From Alphaproteobacteria bacterium (GTDB lineage Bacteria; Pseudomonadota; Alphaproteobacteria; Caulobacterales; Hyphomonadaceae), in contig JAHJSB010000063.1 of assembly GCA_018830285.1 (NCBI GenBank), forward strand, positions 186,001-250,000: DNA of 64,000 nucleotides, written 5' to 3'. The translations under genes and the position numbers were made by a program. Below the pieces are notes generated by a model. That model had not been told where the DNA came from. It saw only the letters and a program-made list of their open reading frames with translations, and did not search any database. Positions 1 through 8,064 of the stretch are shown in pieces. The stretch's first letter is position 1; every line of letters starts with the position of its first letter.

Positions 1-245
1 CGGCTGGCATCCACGATGCCGACGCTGAACCCGTCAATCGGCTTGCCGAGCGGGAGCGCCATGGCATAGGAATCTCCGCCTGACAGGCGAGAGCGCGTAC
101 CAGGATCGACCGAGCACCAGACATGAGCAACCCGGAACTGGCCCTCCTTCGGCTCGGGCAGCGGTGCTGTTTCAAGCGCGAAGTCGTCCGGCGCCGGCGG
201 TCCGTCACAATAGCGCGTAAGCACGATTTGCTGCATCTCTGCCAT
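1..245 (-). CDS. NADP-dependent oxidoreductase, N-terminal part (runs off window)
   Basis: Only the first ~81 residues are in the window. They read MAEMQQIVLTRY, then LPEPKEGQFRVAHVWCSVDPG and a final GFSVGIVDASR-like stretch. This is the N-terminal catalytic half of the zinc-independent medium-chain dehydrogenase/reductase group that includes prostaglandin reductase and curcumin reductase, which reduce activated double bonds with NADPH. The ATG at 243-245 is preceded by GAGGAG at a good distance. It is transcribed away from the next gene, so the 175-bp gap to position 420 should hold both promoters. The family call rests on the N-terminus only; the Rossmann domain lies outside. Confidence 0.75.
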   Translation of the reverse strand, partial: MAEMQQIVLTRYCDGPPAPDDFALETAPLPEPKEGQFRVAHVWCSVDPGTRSRLSGGDSYAMALPLGKPIDGFSVGIVDAS

Positions 246-420
246 TGGCGAAATCTCCTCAACCTTTACGATACAGCATAGGGTGCAAGTGCGCGCTGTC
301 ACGTCATGACTTCGGGGCAGAGGCATGCCAGAACTGCACAAAGATCCATCGGCGGTGTTGCCGGTTGCGCTGCCCTTGGGGCAGGCCTGCACCAAGACCG
401 AAACAAGGCAGGAGACGTTC

Positions 421-1359
421 ATGACCAGCAAGCCCGTCAAAACCCGCATCACCGAGATGCTCGGCATCGAGAAACCGATCATCCAGGCCGCGATGGGCTG
501 GATTGCCCGCTCGCATCTTTCCTCGGCCGTCTCCAATGCCGGCGGCATGGGCATTATCGAAACCTCGTCGGGCGAGCTTGATGCGATCCGCGAGGAGATC
601 ATCAAGATGCGCGACCTCACCGACAAGCCGTTCGGCGTCAACGTGGCGCAGGCCTTCGTGCGCGACCCCAACATCATCGACTTCATCATCAAGCAGGGCA
701 TCAAGTTCGTCACCACATCAGCCGGCGACCCGATGAAATACACCAGCACGCTGAAGGAGGCGGGCCTCACCGTGTTCCACGTCGTGCCGAGCCTGCAGGG
801 CGCGCTACGCGCCATCGAAGCGGGCGTTGACGGCCTGATTGTCGAAGGCGGAGAAGGCGGCGGTTTCAAGAACCCGAAGGATGTCGCCTCCATGGTCCTG
901 ATCCCGCTGGTCTGCGAGAGCGTCAATGTCCCGGTCGTCGCGGCGGGCGGCATTACCGACGGTCGCACCATGGCCGCGGCCTTTGCGCTTGGCGCGGAAG
1001 GCGTGCTGATGGGAACGCGCATCCTGTCATCGACCGAAAGTCCGGTTCACCAGAACTGGAAGGACGCGATTGTGGGCGCCGAGGCGACCGACACGGTCTT
1101 CCTCAACCGATCCGGCCCAGGGCCAGCCCTGCGCGCGCTGCGCACTGAGCGTACGACCCGTCTGGAGACCGAGGGCAGCCCGAACATTTTCGGAGAGTTC
1201 GCCGATACGCAGGCCGTTTACTTCGGCGGCAATCTCGAAGCCGGTATCGCCCTGACGGGCCAGGTTGCCGGGCGTATTAACGCGATCAAACCGGTCGCAA
1301 AGATCTTCGAGGAAACCATCGCGGAATATCACGACACAATTGCCCGCCTGGCCCGCTGA
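421..1359 (+). CDS. Nitronate monooxygenase / NAD(P)H-dependent flavin oxidoreductase family
   Basis: 312 residues. This FMN-binding TIM-barrel family oxidises alkyl nitronates or acts as a related flavin oxidoreductase. Visible hallmarks are an N-terminal PIIQAAMGWIA segment, an SNAGGMGIIE glycine-rich turn, a central GLIVEGGEGGG loop, and the phosphate-binding VVAAGGITDGRT followed by GAEGVLMGTR. The frame is open further upstream (to 325), but the ATG at 421 has AGGAGA just before it and starts exactly where family members start (MTSKPVKTRITEMLG). It appears to be a single-gene unit. The exact substrate cannot be told from sequence, because many relatives annotated this way do not act on nitronates. 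Confidence 0.85.
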   Translation: MTSKPVKTRITEMLGIEKPIIQAAMGWIARSHLSSAVSNAGGMGIIETSSGELDAIREEIIKMRDLTDKPFGVNVAQAFVRDPNIIDFIIKQGIKFVTTSAGDPMKYTSTLKEAGLTVFHVVPSLQGALRAIEAGVDGLIVEGGEGGGFKNPKDVASMVLIPLVCESVNVPVVAAGGITDGRTMAAAFALGAEGVLMGTRILSSTESPVHQNWKDAIVGAEATDTVFLNRSGPGPALRALRTERTTRLETEGSPNIFGEFADTQAVYFGGNLEAGIALTGQVAGRINAIKPVAKIFEETIAEYHDTIARLAR

Positions 1360-1441
1360 GGACGCCGGGAATGTCGGTCGAAAGCTGGTTTTTGCCCCGT
1401 TTCCACGTTAGACGGGGTTAAATCCAGCCTGAGGACCCTTC

Positions 1442-3634
1442 ATGACCACCAAACATTTCCTGCTCGGCACTGCGGCCGCGCTCGCCCTCACCCTGTCTGC
1501 CTGCGGCAAGAAACCGGCCGATGACGCCGCAAAAGCCGAAGTGACCCAGCCTGCCACGGCTGAACTTCCTGAAATCGTGGTCAGCGATGCAGACCTCGCG
1601 GGCAACCCGTTCCGGGACGACTGGATCGCCGCCTATGGCGTACCGCCCTTCAGCCAGATCACAGACGCGCATTACCTGCCGGCCACAAAGAAGGCCCTGC
1701 TTGAGCTGCGCGAGGAGATTGCCGGCATCGTCAACAATCCTGACGCGCCTACCTTCGACAACACGATTGTTGCGCTCGACCAGGCGGGCGCGTCGCTCAA
1801 CAAGGTGATCCTGACATTCGGCAATATCACCAATACCGACACGAACGACACGCTGAGCGAGCTCGAAGCAGAGATCTACCCGATGCTGACGCGCGAAACC
1901 GACGCGATCAATTTCAATCCCGATCTCTTCAAACGCGTGCAGGCCGTCTATGCTGAGCGTGACCGGCTCGGCCTCGACGAGCAGGATGCGCGGCTGCTGG
2001 AACTGACCAACCGCAACTTCGTGCGCAATGGCGCAGCGCTCAGCCCCGACGTGAAAGCGGAGGTCGCCAAGATCAATGAAGAATTGTCCGCCCTGACAAC
2101 CGAGTTTGGCAAGAACCTGTTGCTGTCGACCAAGGCGTTCAAACTGGACATCACCGACGAGGCACAGCTCGCCGGCATGCCTGACGATTTCAAGAACGCG
2201 ATTAAGGTCGAAGGCGAGAACAAATGGGTCCTGACAGTCGACCGCTCTGTCTACGAGACCTTCATGACACAGGGCGAGAACCGCGACCTGCGCAAGCAGA
2301 TGTTCGACGGCTACCGCCTGCGCGCATCGTCCGGCGAGTATGACAATGGCCCGATCCTGATCAAGATCGCCCAGCTGCGCGCCAAGCGGGCCGAATTGAT
2401 GGGCTACACGTCCCATGCCGCCTACCAGCTCGAAACGCGCATGGCAAAGACACCTCAGCAGGCCGAAGAATTCCTCGCGCGCGTCCTCAAGCCAGGCCTT
2501 GAGAGGGCCAAGGAAGAGCGCGCCGACATGCAGGCGATGATCGGCGACGAATTCACGCTCGCGGGCCAGGACTGGTGGTATTATGCCGAGAAAGTACGGC
2601 AGGCGAAATACGCCTTCGATGGCGAAGTGCTGAAGCCCTATTTCGAACTCGGCGCAGTGCGCCAGGGCGCATTCGATGTTGCCACGAAGCTTTTCAATAT
2701 CAGCTTCACGCCGGTCGAAACGGAAAAATGGAATCCGGTCGTCACGTCCTGGGATGTGAAGGACCTGGAGACCGGCGAACATCTCGGCCTGTTCATGACC
2801 GACATGTATTCGCGCGATTCCAAGCGCGGCGGCGCGTGGATGTCTTCGTTCCGTGACGCATCGAATATTGGCGAGAATATCCGCCCGGTCATCTCCAACA
2901 ACCTGAATATCACCCCGCCCGCCAAGGGCGAACCGACGCTGATGTCGTACGACCAGGTCGAGACCCTGTTCCACGAATTCGGTCACGGCCTGCACGGCCT
3001 GCTGACGAAGATCAAGTATTCGACCTTTTCAGGCCTCGACGGTCCGCGCGACTTTACCGAGTTCCCGGCGCAGCTGCTGGAACATTGGGCCGGCGACCCC
3101 GAAGTGCTTGGCCAGTACGCCCGGCACTACAAGACGGGCGAAATCATCCCGCAGGACCTGGTCGACAAGATGAATGCGGCCTCGAACTTCAACCAGGGTT
3201 TCAAGACCACGGAGTTCATCGCCGCTTCCCTGCTCGACCTGCGCTGGCACATGCTGTCATCGGAGGAGGCCGCAAAGATTACCGACGCGCGCGCCTTCGA
3301 GCAGCAAGTTCTGGAAGATTATGGTGTCCTGCCGGAAATCGAACCACGCTACCGCTCGCAATATTTCAGCCATATCTTCGCCGGCGGCTATTCCGCAGGC
3401 TACTACGCCTATCTCTGGTCTGAAATTCTCGATGCGGATGGATTCATGGCCTTCAAGCAGACCGGCGATATCTACAATCCGGAACTCTCGGCCAAACTCA
3501 AGAAGTGGGTATATGAATCCGGTGGCCTGCGCGAGGCCGACGAACTCTATCGCAATTTCCGGGGCTCCGACCCAACGATCGAGCCGCTGCTCGAAAATCG
3601 TGGGTTCGCCGAGGACAAGCCCAGCGAAGGCTGA
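1442..3634 (+). CDS. dcp: M3 family zinc metallopeptidase, lipoprotein (dipeptidyl carboxypeptidase-like)
   Basis: 730 residues, normal for the family. It begins with a lipoprotein signal peptide ending in a LTLSAC lipobox, so it is probably anchored in the periplasm, unlike the largely cytoplasmic E. coli Dcp. The zinc site HEFGH is at about residues 511-515, and the third ligand lies in the downstream FTEFPAQLLEHW segment, both classic for thimet/Dcp (M3) peptidases that remove dipeptides or degrade short peptides. GAGGA precedes the ATG. It stands alone and is followed by a strong hairpin terminator shared with the convergent ptsN. Dcp versus the oligopeptidase A subgroup is not certain; the lipoprotein form favours a Dcp-type periplasmic peptidase. 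Confidence 0.88.
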   Translation: MTTKHFLLGTAAALALTLSACGKKPADDAAKAEVTQPATAELPEIVVSDADLAGNPFRDDWIAAYGVPPFSQITDAHYLPATKKALLELREEIAGIVNNPDAPTFDNTIVALDQAGASLNKVILTFGNITNTDTNDTLSELEAEIYPMLTRETDAINFNPDLFKRVQAVYAERDRLGLDEQDARLLELTNRNFVRNGAALSPDVKAEVAKINEELSALTTEFGKNLLLSTKAFKLDITDEAQLAGMPDDFKNAIKVEGENKWVLTVDRSVYETFMTQGENRDLRKQMFDGYRLRASSGEYDNGPILIKIAQLRAKRAELMGYTSHAAYQLETRMAKTPQQAEEFLARVLKPGLERAKEERADMQAMIGDEFTLAGQDWWYYAEKVRQAKYAFDGEVLKPYFELGAVRQGAFDVATKLFNISFTPVETEKWNPVVTSWDVKDLETGEHLGLFMTDMYSRDSKRGGAWMSSFRDASNIGENIRPVISNNLNITPPAKGEPTLMSYDQVETLFHEFGHGLHGLLTKIKYSTFSGLDGPRDFTEFPAQLLEHWAGDPEVLGQYARHYKTGEIIPQDLVDKMNAASNFNQGFKTTEFIAASLLDLRWHMLSSEEAAKITDARAFEQQVLEDYGVLPEIEPRYRSQYFSHIFAGGYSAGYYAYLWSEILDADGFMAFKQTGDIYNPELSAKLKKWVYESGGLREADELYRNFRGSDPTIEPLLENRGFAEDKPSEG

Positions 3635-3651
3635 CCTGTTCGGGGCCCAGA

Positions 3652-3689
3652 CAAAAAAGCCCGCCGATCATATCGGCGGGCTTTTTATT
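3652..3689. terminator. Bidirectional intrinsic terminator between dcp and ptsN
   Basis: A long GC-rich stem (AAAAAGCCCGCCGAT / ATCGGCGGGCTTTTT) with a 3-base loop is flanked by A and T runs on both sides, so it can end transcription from both convergent genes. Confidence 0.9.
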
Positions 3690-3704
3690 CAGCATGAAGC
3701 CGGT

Positions 3705-4175
3705 TCAGATCGGCGACTCGACCGATTCCTTGCAGATGATCACCTTGACCGCCTCAATCGTATCGGCGTCGCGTAACGCGTCGCGTACGGGAGCCTGGCG
3801 AAAGACGCGGCTGACTTGCGCCAGCGCCCGCAAATGGTCTGCGCCCGCCGACAAAGGTGCGAGCAACATGAAGATCAGGTCACAGGGGCGGTCATCGATG
3901 GCCTCGAAGTCCACGCCTGTCGCAAGGCGCATGAACCCGCCAATCGGGGCCTGGATACCCGCCACTCGCGCATGCGGGATCGCAACGCCTTCGCCGACGC
4001 CGGTGGAGCCAAGGCGTTCACGCTCCATGACCGAATCCTCGATTTCGCGCGCCGAAACGCCAGTCACGCGACCGAGTTCTTCAGACATGGCGTGCAGCGC
4101 CTGTTTCCGGCTGGTCGCCTCATAACAAGGGATGATGATCCCACCTTTAAGCAGGGAGCTCAGATCGGTTGCCAT
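3705..4175 (-). CDS. ptsN: PTS IIA-like nitrogen regulatory protein (EIIA-Ntr)
   Basis: 156 residues, full length for EIIA-Ntr. The phospho-acceptor histidine is in GVAIPHARV (His68 by my count), and ERERLGSTGVGEG precedes it, as in the family. EIIA-Ntr is the terminal phosphate carrier of the nitrogen PTS (PtsP-NPr-EIIA) and regulates targets by protein contact rather than transporting sugar. It lies 24 bp downstream of hpf on the same strand, the usual hpf-ptsN order. In many proteobacteria rpoN sits just upstream of hpf; here that position holds pspF, another sigma-54 partner. Confidence 0.92.
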   Translation of the reverse strand: MATDLSSLLKGGIIIPCYEATSRKQALHAMSEELGRVTGVSAREIEDSVMERERLGSTGVGEGVAIPHARVAGIQAPIGGFMRLATGVDFEAIDDRPCDLIFMLLAPLSAGADHLRALAQVSRVFRQAPVRDALRDADTIEAVKVIICKESVESPI

Positions 4176-4199
4176 ATACGCTGCTTCCGTGTGCGGGCT

Positions 4200-4802
4200 T
4201 CAGTTCCTGGGGGTATTGGCCGGATCGACCCAGCCAATATGCCCGTCCGGGCGGCGGTAGACCATATTCAGTCCATCATGGCCAGCATTCCTGAACATCA
4301 ATGCCGGTACCTCTTGCAGTTCCAGCTGCATGACGGCTTCCGACACCGACATTTTCCGGATGTTTACAGAGGTTTCTGCGACCGTGAGCGGGACGTCCGA
4401 TACGTCGACGACGTCGTCCTCAAGCTCATCCGTGTCTGCCGCATGTCCGTTCAGCGTCAATACAGCGCCGGTCGCGATTTCGGACGGCAGCGGCGCTACC
4501 GGATTGGCGTGATGGTCCTTCAGGCGGCGCTTGTAGCGGCGCACCCGCTTTTCCATCTTGTCGAGACTATCCTCCAGAGCGGCATAAGGATCTGTCGCCT
4601 TGCCCGAAGATTGCAGGACAATGCCGGACGGCAGGTGCACATTGCAGTCCACCTCGACCAGATGTCCGTGCTGCGAGACGAACACGCTCGCCTCCCCGGT
4701 TCGACTAAAGTATTTACTGACCGCCGCCTCTAGCCCGTCTTCGATGCGGCTCCTCAGAGCCCCGCCGAGATCCATATGCTTGCCAGTAATTTGTATCTGC
4801 AC
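4200..4802 (-). CDS. hpf: Long-form ribosome hibernation promoting factor
   Basis: 200 residues with two domains: the N-terminal S30AE/HPF domain (about 1-100, ending in the basic KMEKRVRRYKRRLKDHH) and the C-terminal dimerisation domain (about 140-200, MSVSEAVMQLELQEVPALMF ... DGHIGWVDP). Long HPF alone dimerises 70S ribosomes into 100S particles in stationary phase. The start is GTG at 4800-4802, with AAAGGAGA six bases upstream. The 116-bp gap to pspF can hold a separate promoter. It is followed closely by ptsN. Confidence 0.92.
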   Translation of the reverse strand: MQIQITGKHMDLGGALRSRIEDGLEAAVSKYFSRTGEASVFVSQHGHLVEVDCNVHLPSGIVLQSSGKATDPYAALEDSLDKMEKRVRRYKRRLKDHHANPVAPLPSEIATGAVLTLNGHAADTDELEDDVVDVSDVPLTVAETSVNIRKMSVSEAVMQLELQEVPALMFRNAGHDGLNMVYRRPDGHIGWVDPANTPRN

Positions 4803-4918
4803 GAGCGGTCTCCTTTGCTATTCGAGACTTCTAAGTATGGCCCAGATTTTCCCCCGACGCGAATCGATTTCCCCTATGTGTCCCAAGCTTAACAGTGAGC
4901 GCTCACCTGATCGCCGTC

Positions 4919-5959
4919 TCAGGCGTCCGGCTTGCCGGGCTTTTTGCCATAGCCATGCTTCTTCAGCAGGCCTCGGAACTGGTGATAGGTAAGGCCCAGT
5001 GTCTCAGCGGCCCGGCCCTGATGACCCTGATTGGCGGCCAGGGCTTCATCGACGAGACGCAGTTCGAGACGGCCGATTTCGGTATTGAAATCGATCGGTC
5101 CATGCAGGGCTGACGTTTCAGTCGTCAGGTGTGTGCGGGTTTCGGTTTCAACAATTTTGGCAGCACCCGGGCGCCAGGGCGAAGCGAACGGATCCAGCAC
5201 GGCCGGGTCGAACCTGACAGGCTCGTTCGGTGCCACCAGCATGGAGCGATGCGCGAGCCGCTGGGCAAAATTGCGCAATTCGCGCACGTTTCCCGGCCAG
5301 TCATGGCCCTCGATCGCCGCAATGGCTGAGGGCGCAAAGCCCGGGAAGTCCTGCGCCATCTCGATTGCGATACGGCGGGCAAAAAAGTCCGCCAGCAGGC
5401 TGGCATCGCCCGGCCGCGCCCGCAGCGGGGGCAGCGTGATGACGTCAAAGGCCAGCCGGTCCAGCAGGTCGGCGCGGAACTCACCGCGCTCGACCATGTC
5501 CGGCAGATGCATGTTGGTCGCCGCGACGATGCGCACATTGGTTGTCAGAACGCGTGACCCGCCGAGACGCTGGAACTCGCCATATTCCACGATACGCAGC
5601 AGTTTTTCCTGCACGGCCCGGCTGGCGGTTGCGATTTCGTCGAGGAAGATCGTGCCGCCGTCGGCGAGTTCGAACCGGCCCTTGCGCTGTTCGGTGGCAC
5701 CCGTGAAGGCGCCCCGCTCATGTCCGAAGAGTTCAGAGTCGAGCAATTGCTCCGAGAGGGCTGCGCAATTGACCTTCACGAATGGCCCTTCCCAGCGCTT
5801 CGACAGGAAGTGCAGGCGCTCGCCGATCAGTTCCTTGCCGGTGCCGCGCTCGCCAATGACGAGGATGGGGCGCTCCAGCGGTGCCACACGGGAAACGTGC
5901 TCCTGCGCGCTGAGCCAGGCCGGAGCCTCGCCAATGAGTTGTGTGGTTTCGCCAATCAT
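4919..5959 (-). CDS. pspF: Sigma-54-dependent activator of the phage shock operon
   Basis: 346 residues. There is no N-terminal sensor domain; the AAA+ module starts almost at once, as in PspF. Visible parts are Walker A GERGTGKE, the sigma-54 contact loop GAFTGA, Walker B GGTIFLDEI, sensor/arginine-finger regions including FRADLLDRLAF, and a C-terminal Fis-type helix-turn-helix (AAETLGLTYHQFRGLLKKHG). It hydrolyses ATP to open sigma-54 promoters. It is divergent from the psp operon, whose -24/-12 promoter lies in the shared 209-bp gap; PspA is expected to hold PspF inactive until membrane stress. Confidence 0.93.
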   Translation of the reverse strand: MIGETTQLIGEAPAWLSAQEHVSRVAPLERPILVIGERGTGKELIGERLHFLSKRWEGPFVKVNCAALSEQLLDSELFGHERGAFTGATEQRKGRFELADGGTIFLDEIATASRAVQEKLLRIVEYGEFQRLGGSRVLTTNVRIVAATNMHLPDMVERGEFRADLLDRLAFDVITLPPLRARPGDASLLADFFARRIAIEMAQDFPGFAPSAIAAIEGHDWPGNVRELRNFAQRLAHRSMLVAPNEPVRFDPAVLDPFASPWRPGAAKIVETETRTHLTTETSALHGPIDFNTEIGRLELRLVDEALAANQGHQGRAAETLGLTYHQFRGLLKKHGYGKKPGKPDA

Positions 5960-6092
5960 GTGGTCTTTTTAGCCCAACAGATATGTTAAATCGACTAAAT
6001 TATTGGTGAAATCTACCATTTTACTTTTAGCGCAATTCGCCCAAATTCTTTTATTTCTCATAAAAACAATGTTGTATGATATTAATTTTCAC

Positions 6093-6108
6093 TTGGCACG
6101 GTCCTTGA
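6093..6108 (+). promoter_or_regulatory. Sigma-54 (-24/-12) promoter of the psp operon
   Basis: TTGGCACGGTCCTTGA matches the consensus TGGCACG-N4-TTGC(A/T) with the exact GG-to-TG spacing; only the last base of the -12 box differs. It lies 61 bp upstream of the first psp gene. The AT-rich stretch at about 5985-6090 upstream is the natural place for PspF enhancer sites and an IHF bend, though I could not assign those exactly. Confidence 0.9.
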
Positions 6109-6168
6109 AATGATATTGGCACTCAGCGCGACGGGGCGTCGCTTTTAACCAGAAGGACTGAACTCAAG

Positions 6169-6300
6169 ATGGACGACCGTAGTTACCGAACTGAAGCTCG
6201 CACCGACGCAGGCCGTTTTGGCCGCTGGCTGTCGACCCGCCCTGCCGAGAGCTGGATGTTTTTCGGCGCCGGCATCCTTCTTGGCGGCCTCTTCTTTTAA
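6169..6300 (+). CDS. 43-residue membrane protein, first gene of the psp operon
   Basis: MDDRSYRTEARTDAGR starts a polar, basic N-terminal half, followed by an aromatic/glycine hydrophobic end (SWMFFGAGILLGGLFF) that could span or dip into the inner membrane. AGAAGGA lies upstream at a workable distance. It is the first gene after the sigma-54 promoter and 33 bp before pspA, so it should be strongly induced with the operon. I do not recognise a family. Its size resembles small Psp membrane effectors such as PspD or PspG, but no clear similarity is visible. The function is unknown; the coding call rests on position, ribosome site and composition. Confidence 0.68.
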   Translation: MDDRSYRTEARTDAGRFGRWLSTRPAESWMFFGAGILLGGLFF

Positions 6301-6333
6301 TCCTCCTCCCAGTCAAACACGAAAGGATACCCC

Positions 6334-7020
6334 ATGGGTCTCTTCTCCCGCCTCGGTGACATCATCAACTCCAACATCAATGCGATGCTGGACGGTGCTG
6401 AAAATCCCGAAAAAATCGCCCGCCTGATCATCCAGGAAATGGAAGACACGCTGGTCGAAGTCCGCACAGCCGCAGCCCGCGCGATGGCCGACAAGAAAGA
6501 AATGGAACGCGAAATCGTCCATTTCACGCAAGCCCGTGACGAATGGGCCGCCAAGGCCGAACTGGCCATCGACAAGGGTCGTGAAGACCTGGCTCGCGGC
6601 GCCCTGATCGCCAAGCAGAAGGCCGAGGGTGAAATCACCCACCGCAAGGCTGCGATGGACGCCGCCGAAGAAGCCTTCGAAAAGCGCCAGGAAGATCTCG
6701 GCAAGCTGCAGGCCAAGCTCGACGAAGCCAAAGCCAAGCACCGCTCGCTGATGATGCGCCGGGAAGCGGCCGAGCAACGTATCCGCGTCCGCAGCCAGGT
6801 CTATGACGGCCGGGTCGACGATGCCCTCGCCCGCTACAACACGATCGAACGCAAGGTCGACGAAATGGAAGCCTATGCCGACACGATCAAGGGCCGCGAA
6901 CCGACCCTCGAAGCCGAGTTTGCTGCCCTTGAGCGCAACGAGAGCGTCGAGAAGGAACTCGAAGCCCTGAAAGCCAAGCGGTCGAAGTCGTCTTCGAAAT
7001 CCGCGAAATCGGAGGCCTGA
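6334..7020 (+). CDS. pspA: Phage shock protein A (PspA/IM30, ESCRT-III-like)
   Basis: 228 residues, almost entirely charged helix with heptad character, as in PspA. The start MGLFSRLGDIINSNINAML forms the membrane-binding amphipathic helix 0, and the NPEKIARLIIQEMEDTL motif is typical. PspA coats and stabilises damaged inner membrane and inhibits PspF. The C-terminus is rich in Lys/Ser (KSSSKSAKSEA). The ribosome site AAAGGA is well placed. It is the core gene of the sigma-54 operon. Confidence 0.96.
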   Translation: MGLFSRLGDIINSNINAMLDGAENPEKIARLIIQEMEDTLVEVRTAAARAMADKKEMEREIVHFTQARDEWAAKAELAIDKGREDLARGALIAKQKAEGEITHRKAAMDAAEEAFEKRQEDLGKLQAKLDEAKAKHRSLMMRREAAEQRIRVRSQVYDGRVDDALARYNTIERKVDEMEAYADTIKGREPTLEAEFAALERNESVEKELEALKAKRSKSSSKSAKSEA

Positions 7021-7023
7021 TTC

Positions 7024-7119
7024 ATGGTATTATCTATTATCTGCCTCTTCGGCTTCCTGGCGGTGATTTGTACGCCCGGACTGATCGCACAGGCTCGCGC
7101 CGAACGTCAGGAGACCTAA
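7024..7119 (+). CDS. 31-residue hydrophobic peptide between pspA and pspB
   Basis: The ATG is 3 bp after the pspA stop, with TCGGAGG overlapping the pspA end. The product MVLSIICLFGFLAVICTP then GLIAQARAERQET is one membrane helix followed by a short charged tail, the same topology as the start of PspB. The stop TAA is 4 bp before pspB, whose ribosome site CAGGAGA lies inside this ORF. The tight spacing suggests translational coupling through the operon. It may be a duplicated and shortened PspB-like helix or an unrelated small protein; no family was recognised. Confidence 0.6.
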   Translation: MVLSIICLFGFLAVICTPGLIAQARAERQET

Positions 7120-7123
7120 GTCC

Positions 7124-7387
7124 ATGGACGAAAGCATTATCGCCTTGATGGCCATCCTCAGTATTTTCGTCATCCTGCCTGGCATGACGTTCCACTATAT
7201 TTCCCAGTGGCGCCGGCAGAAAACACTCCAGCCGGATGACGAACGGATGATGGAAGACCTCTGGCGCTCGGCCAAGGCAATGGAACGCCGTCTCGCAACG
7301 CTCGAGGCCCTCCTCGACCAGAGCGACGACCACACACGGGAGCGCGCAAGCCCACCGCGCCGCCCCCGTTCAACACTCGACGATTAA
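7124..7387 (+). CDS. pspB: Phage shock protein B
   Basis: 87 residues. One N-terminal membrane helix (MDESIIALMAILSIFVILPG) is followed by the cytoplasmic HYISQWRRQKTLQPDDERMM and an amphipathic helix (LWRSAKAMERRLATLEALLD), which is the PspB layout and leucine-zipper-like tail. PspB with PspC senses envelope stress and relieves PspA inhibition of PspF. The last ~18 residues are a proline/arginine-rich extension. It lies 13 bp before pspC. Confidence 0.9.
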   Translation: MDESIIALMAILSIFVILPGMTFHYISQWRRQKTLQPDDERMMEDLWRSAKAMERRLATLEALLDQSDDHTRERASPPRRPRSTLDD

Positions 7388-7400
7388 GGACACCCCGCCC

Positions 7401-7832
7401 ATGACCCGCCCCCATTCTGACCATGACAGCGCGGAATACCGGTCACCCAACCCGAAACGCTACTATCGCTCACGCACTGACAAGGTCATTGCCGGCGTCT
7501 GCGGCGGCCTTGCCGAGCGCTTCGGCTGGGAACCCATCCTGGTCCGCATCCTGTTCGTGCTCGCCACGCTCTTCATGTTCGGCCCGATCTCGATCATCAT
7601 CTACCTGACGATCTGGATCATCACGCCGCGCACACCGTTTGGCCGAAGCTCGATCACGCCAGAGGAAGATGCGTTCTGGCGGGGCGTCTCAGACCGGCCC
7701 CGGGCCACGTTCGGACACCTGAAGTACACCTTCATGGATCTCGACGACCGCCTGCAATCCATCGAACGCAAGGTAACGTCCGACGAGTGGCGCTTGCGCA
7801 AGGAATTCCGCGATCTCGAACGCGGCAACTAG
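7401..7832 (+). CDS. pspC: Phage shock protein C
   Basis: 143 residues. The PspC domain starts at about residue 20: RYYRSRTDKVIAGVCGGLAE, then a helix with FGWEPILVRILFVLATL and a second hydrophobic segment GPISIIIYLTIWIITP. The C-terminal half is soluble and charged, ending in a coiled-coil-like LQSIERKVTSDEWRLRKEFR. PspC is an inner-membrane stress sensor acting with PspB. It lies inside the sigma-54 operon. Confidence 0.94.
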   Translation: MTRPHSDHDSAEYRSPNPKRYYRSRTDKVIAGVCGGLAERFGWEPILVRILFVLATLFMFGPISIIIYLTIWIITPRTPFGRSSITPEEDAFWRGVSDRPRATFGHLKYTFMDLDDRLQSIERKVTSDEWRLRKEFRDLERGN

Positions 7833-7878
7833 AACCCACAACTGAAACCACCATCAAACCCGACAAAGGAACGGACCG

Positions 7879-8064
7879 ATGAGCAAGGGGACACTGCTTT
7901 ACAATAATTGGCTGCTCGGAGGCGTGGCCGTCATGATCGTCCTGGCGATCGTCGCGATCGCCAGCCTGCAAGGCGGCATGGCACTGGAAATGGGCGGATT
8001 GGAAATGACGTTCGCACCGCACGAAAATGGCGGCATCCAGCTGTCCTTCGTAAGAGCGGCTTAA
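7879..8064 (+). CDS. 61-residue membrane protein, last gene of the psp operon
   Basis: One hydrophobic segment (residues about 10-34, [20 protein letters not shown]) is followed by a Met/Gly-rich tail ([17 protein letters not shown]). AAAGGA precedes the ATG. It is 46 bp after pspC and on the same strand, so it is probably co-transcribed. Its stop overlaps the stop region of convergent mnmC by four bases. It occupies the place PspD has in enterobacteria but shows no visible similarity to it. Function unknown. Confidence 0.7.
   Translation: MSKGTLLYNNWLLGGVAVMIVLAIVAIASLQGGMALEMGGLEMTFAPHENGGIQLSFVRAA

Noticed and set aside
1418-2995. A 525-codon open frame antisense to the M3 peptidase
   Set aside because: The plus strand carries a signal peptide and a HEFGH zinc site in the same region.
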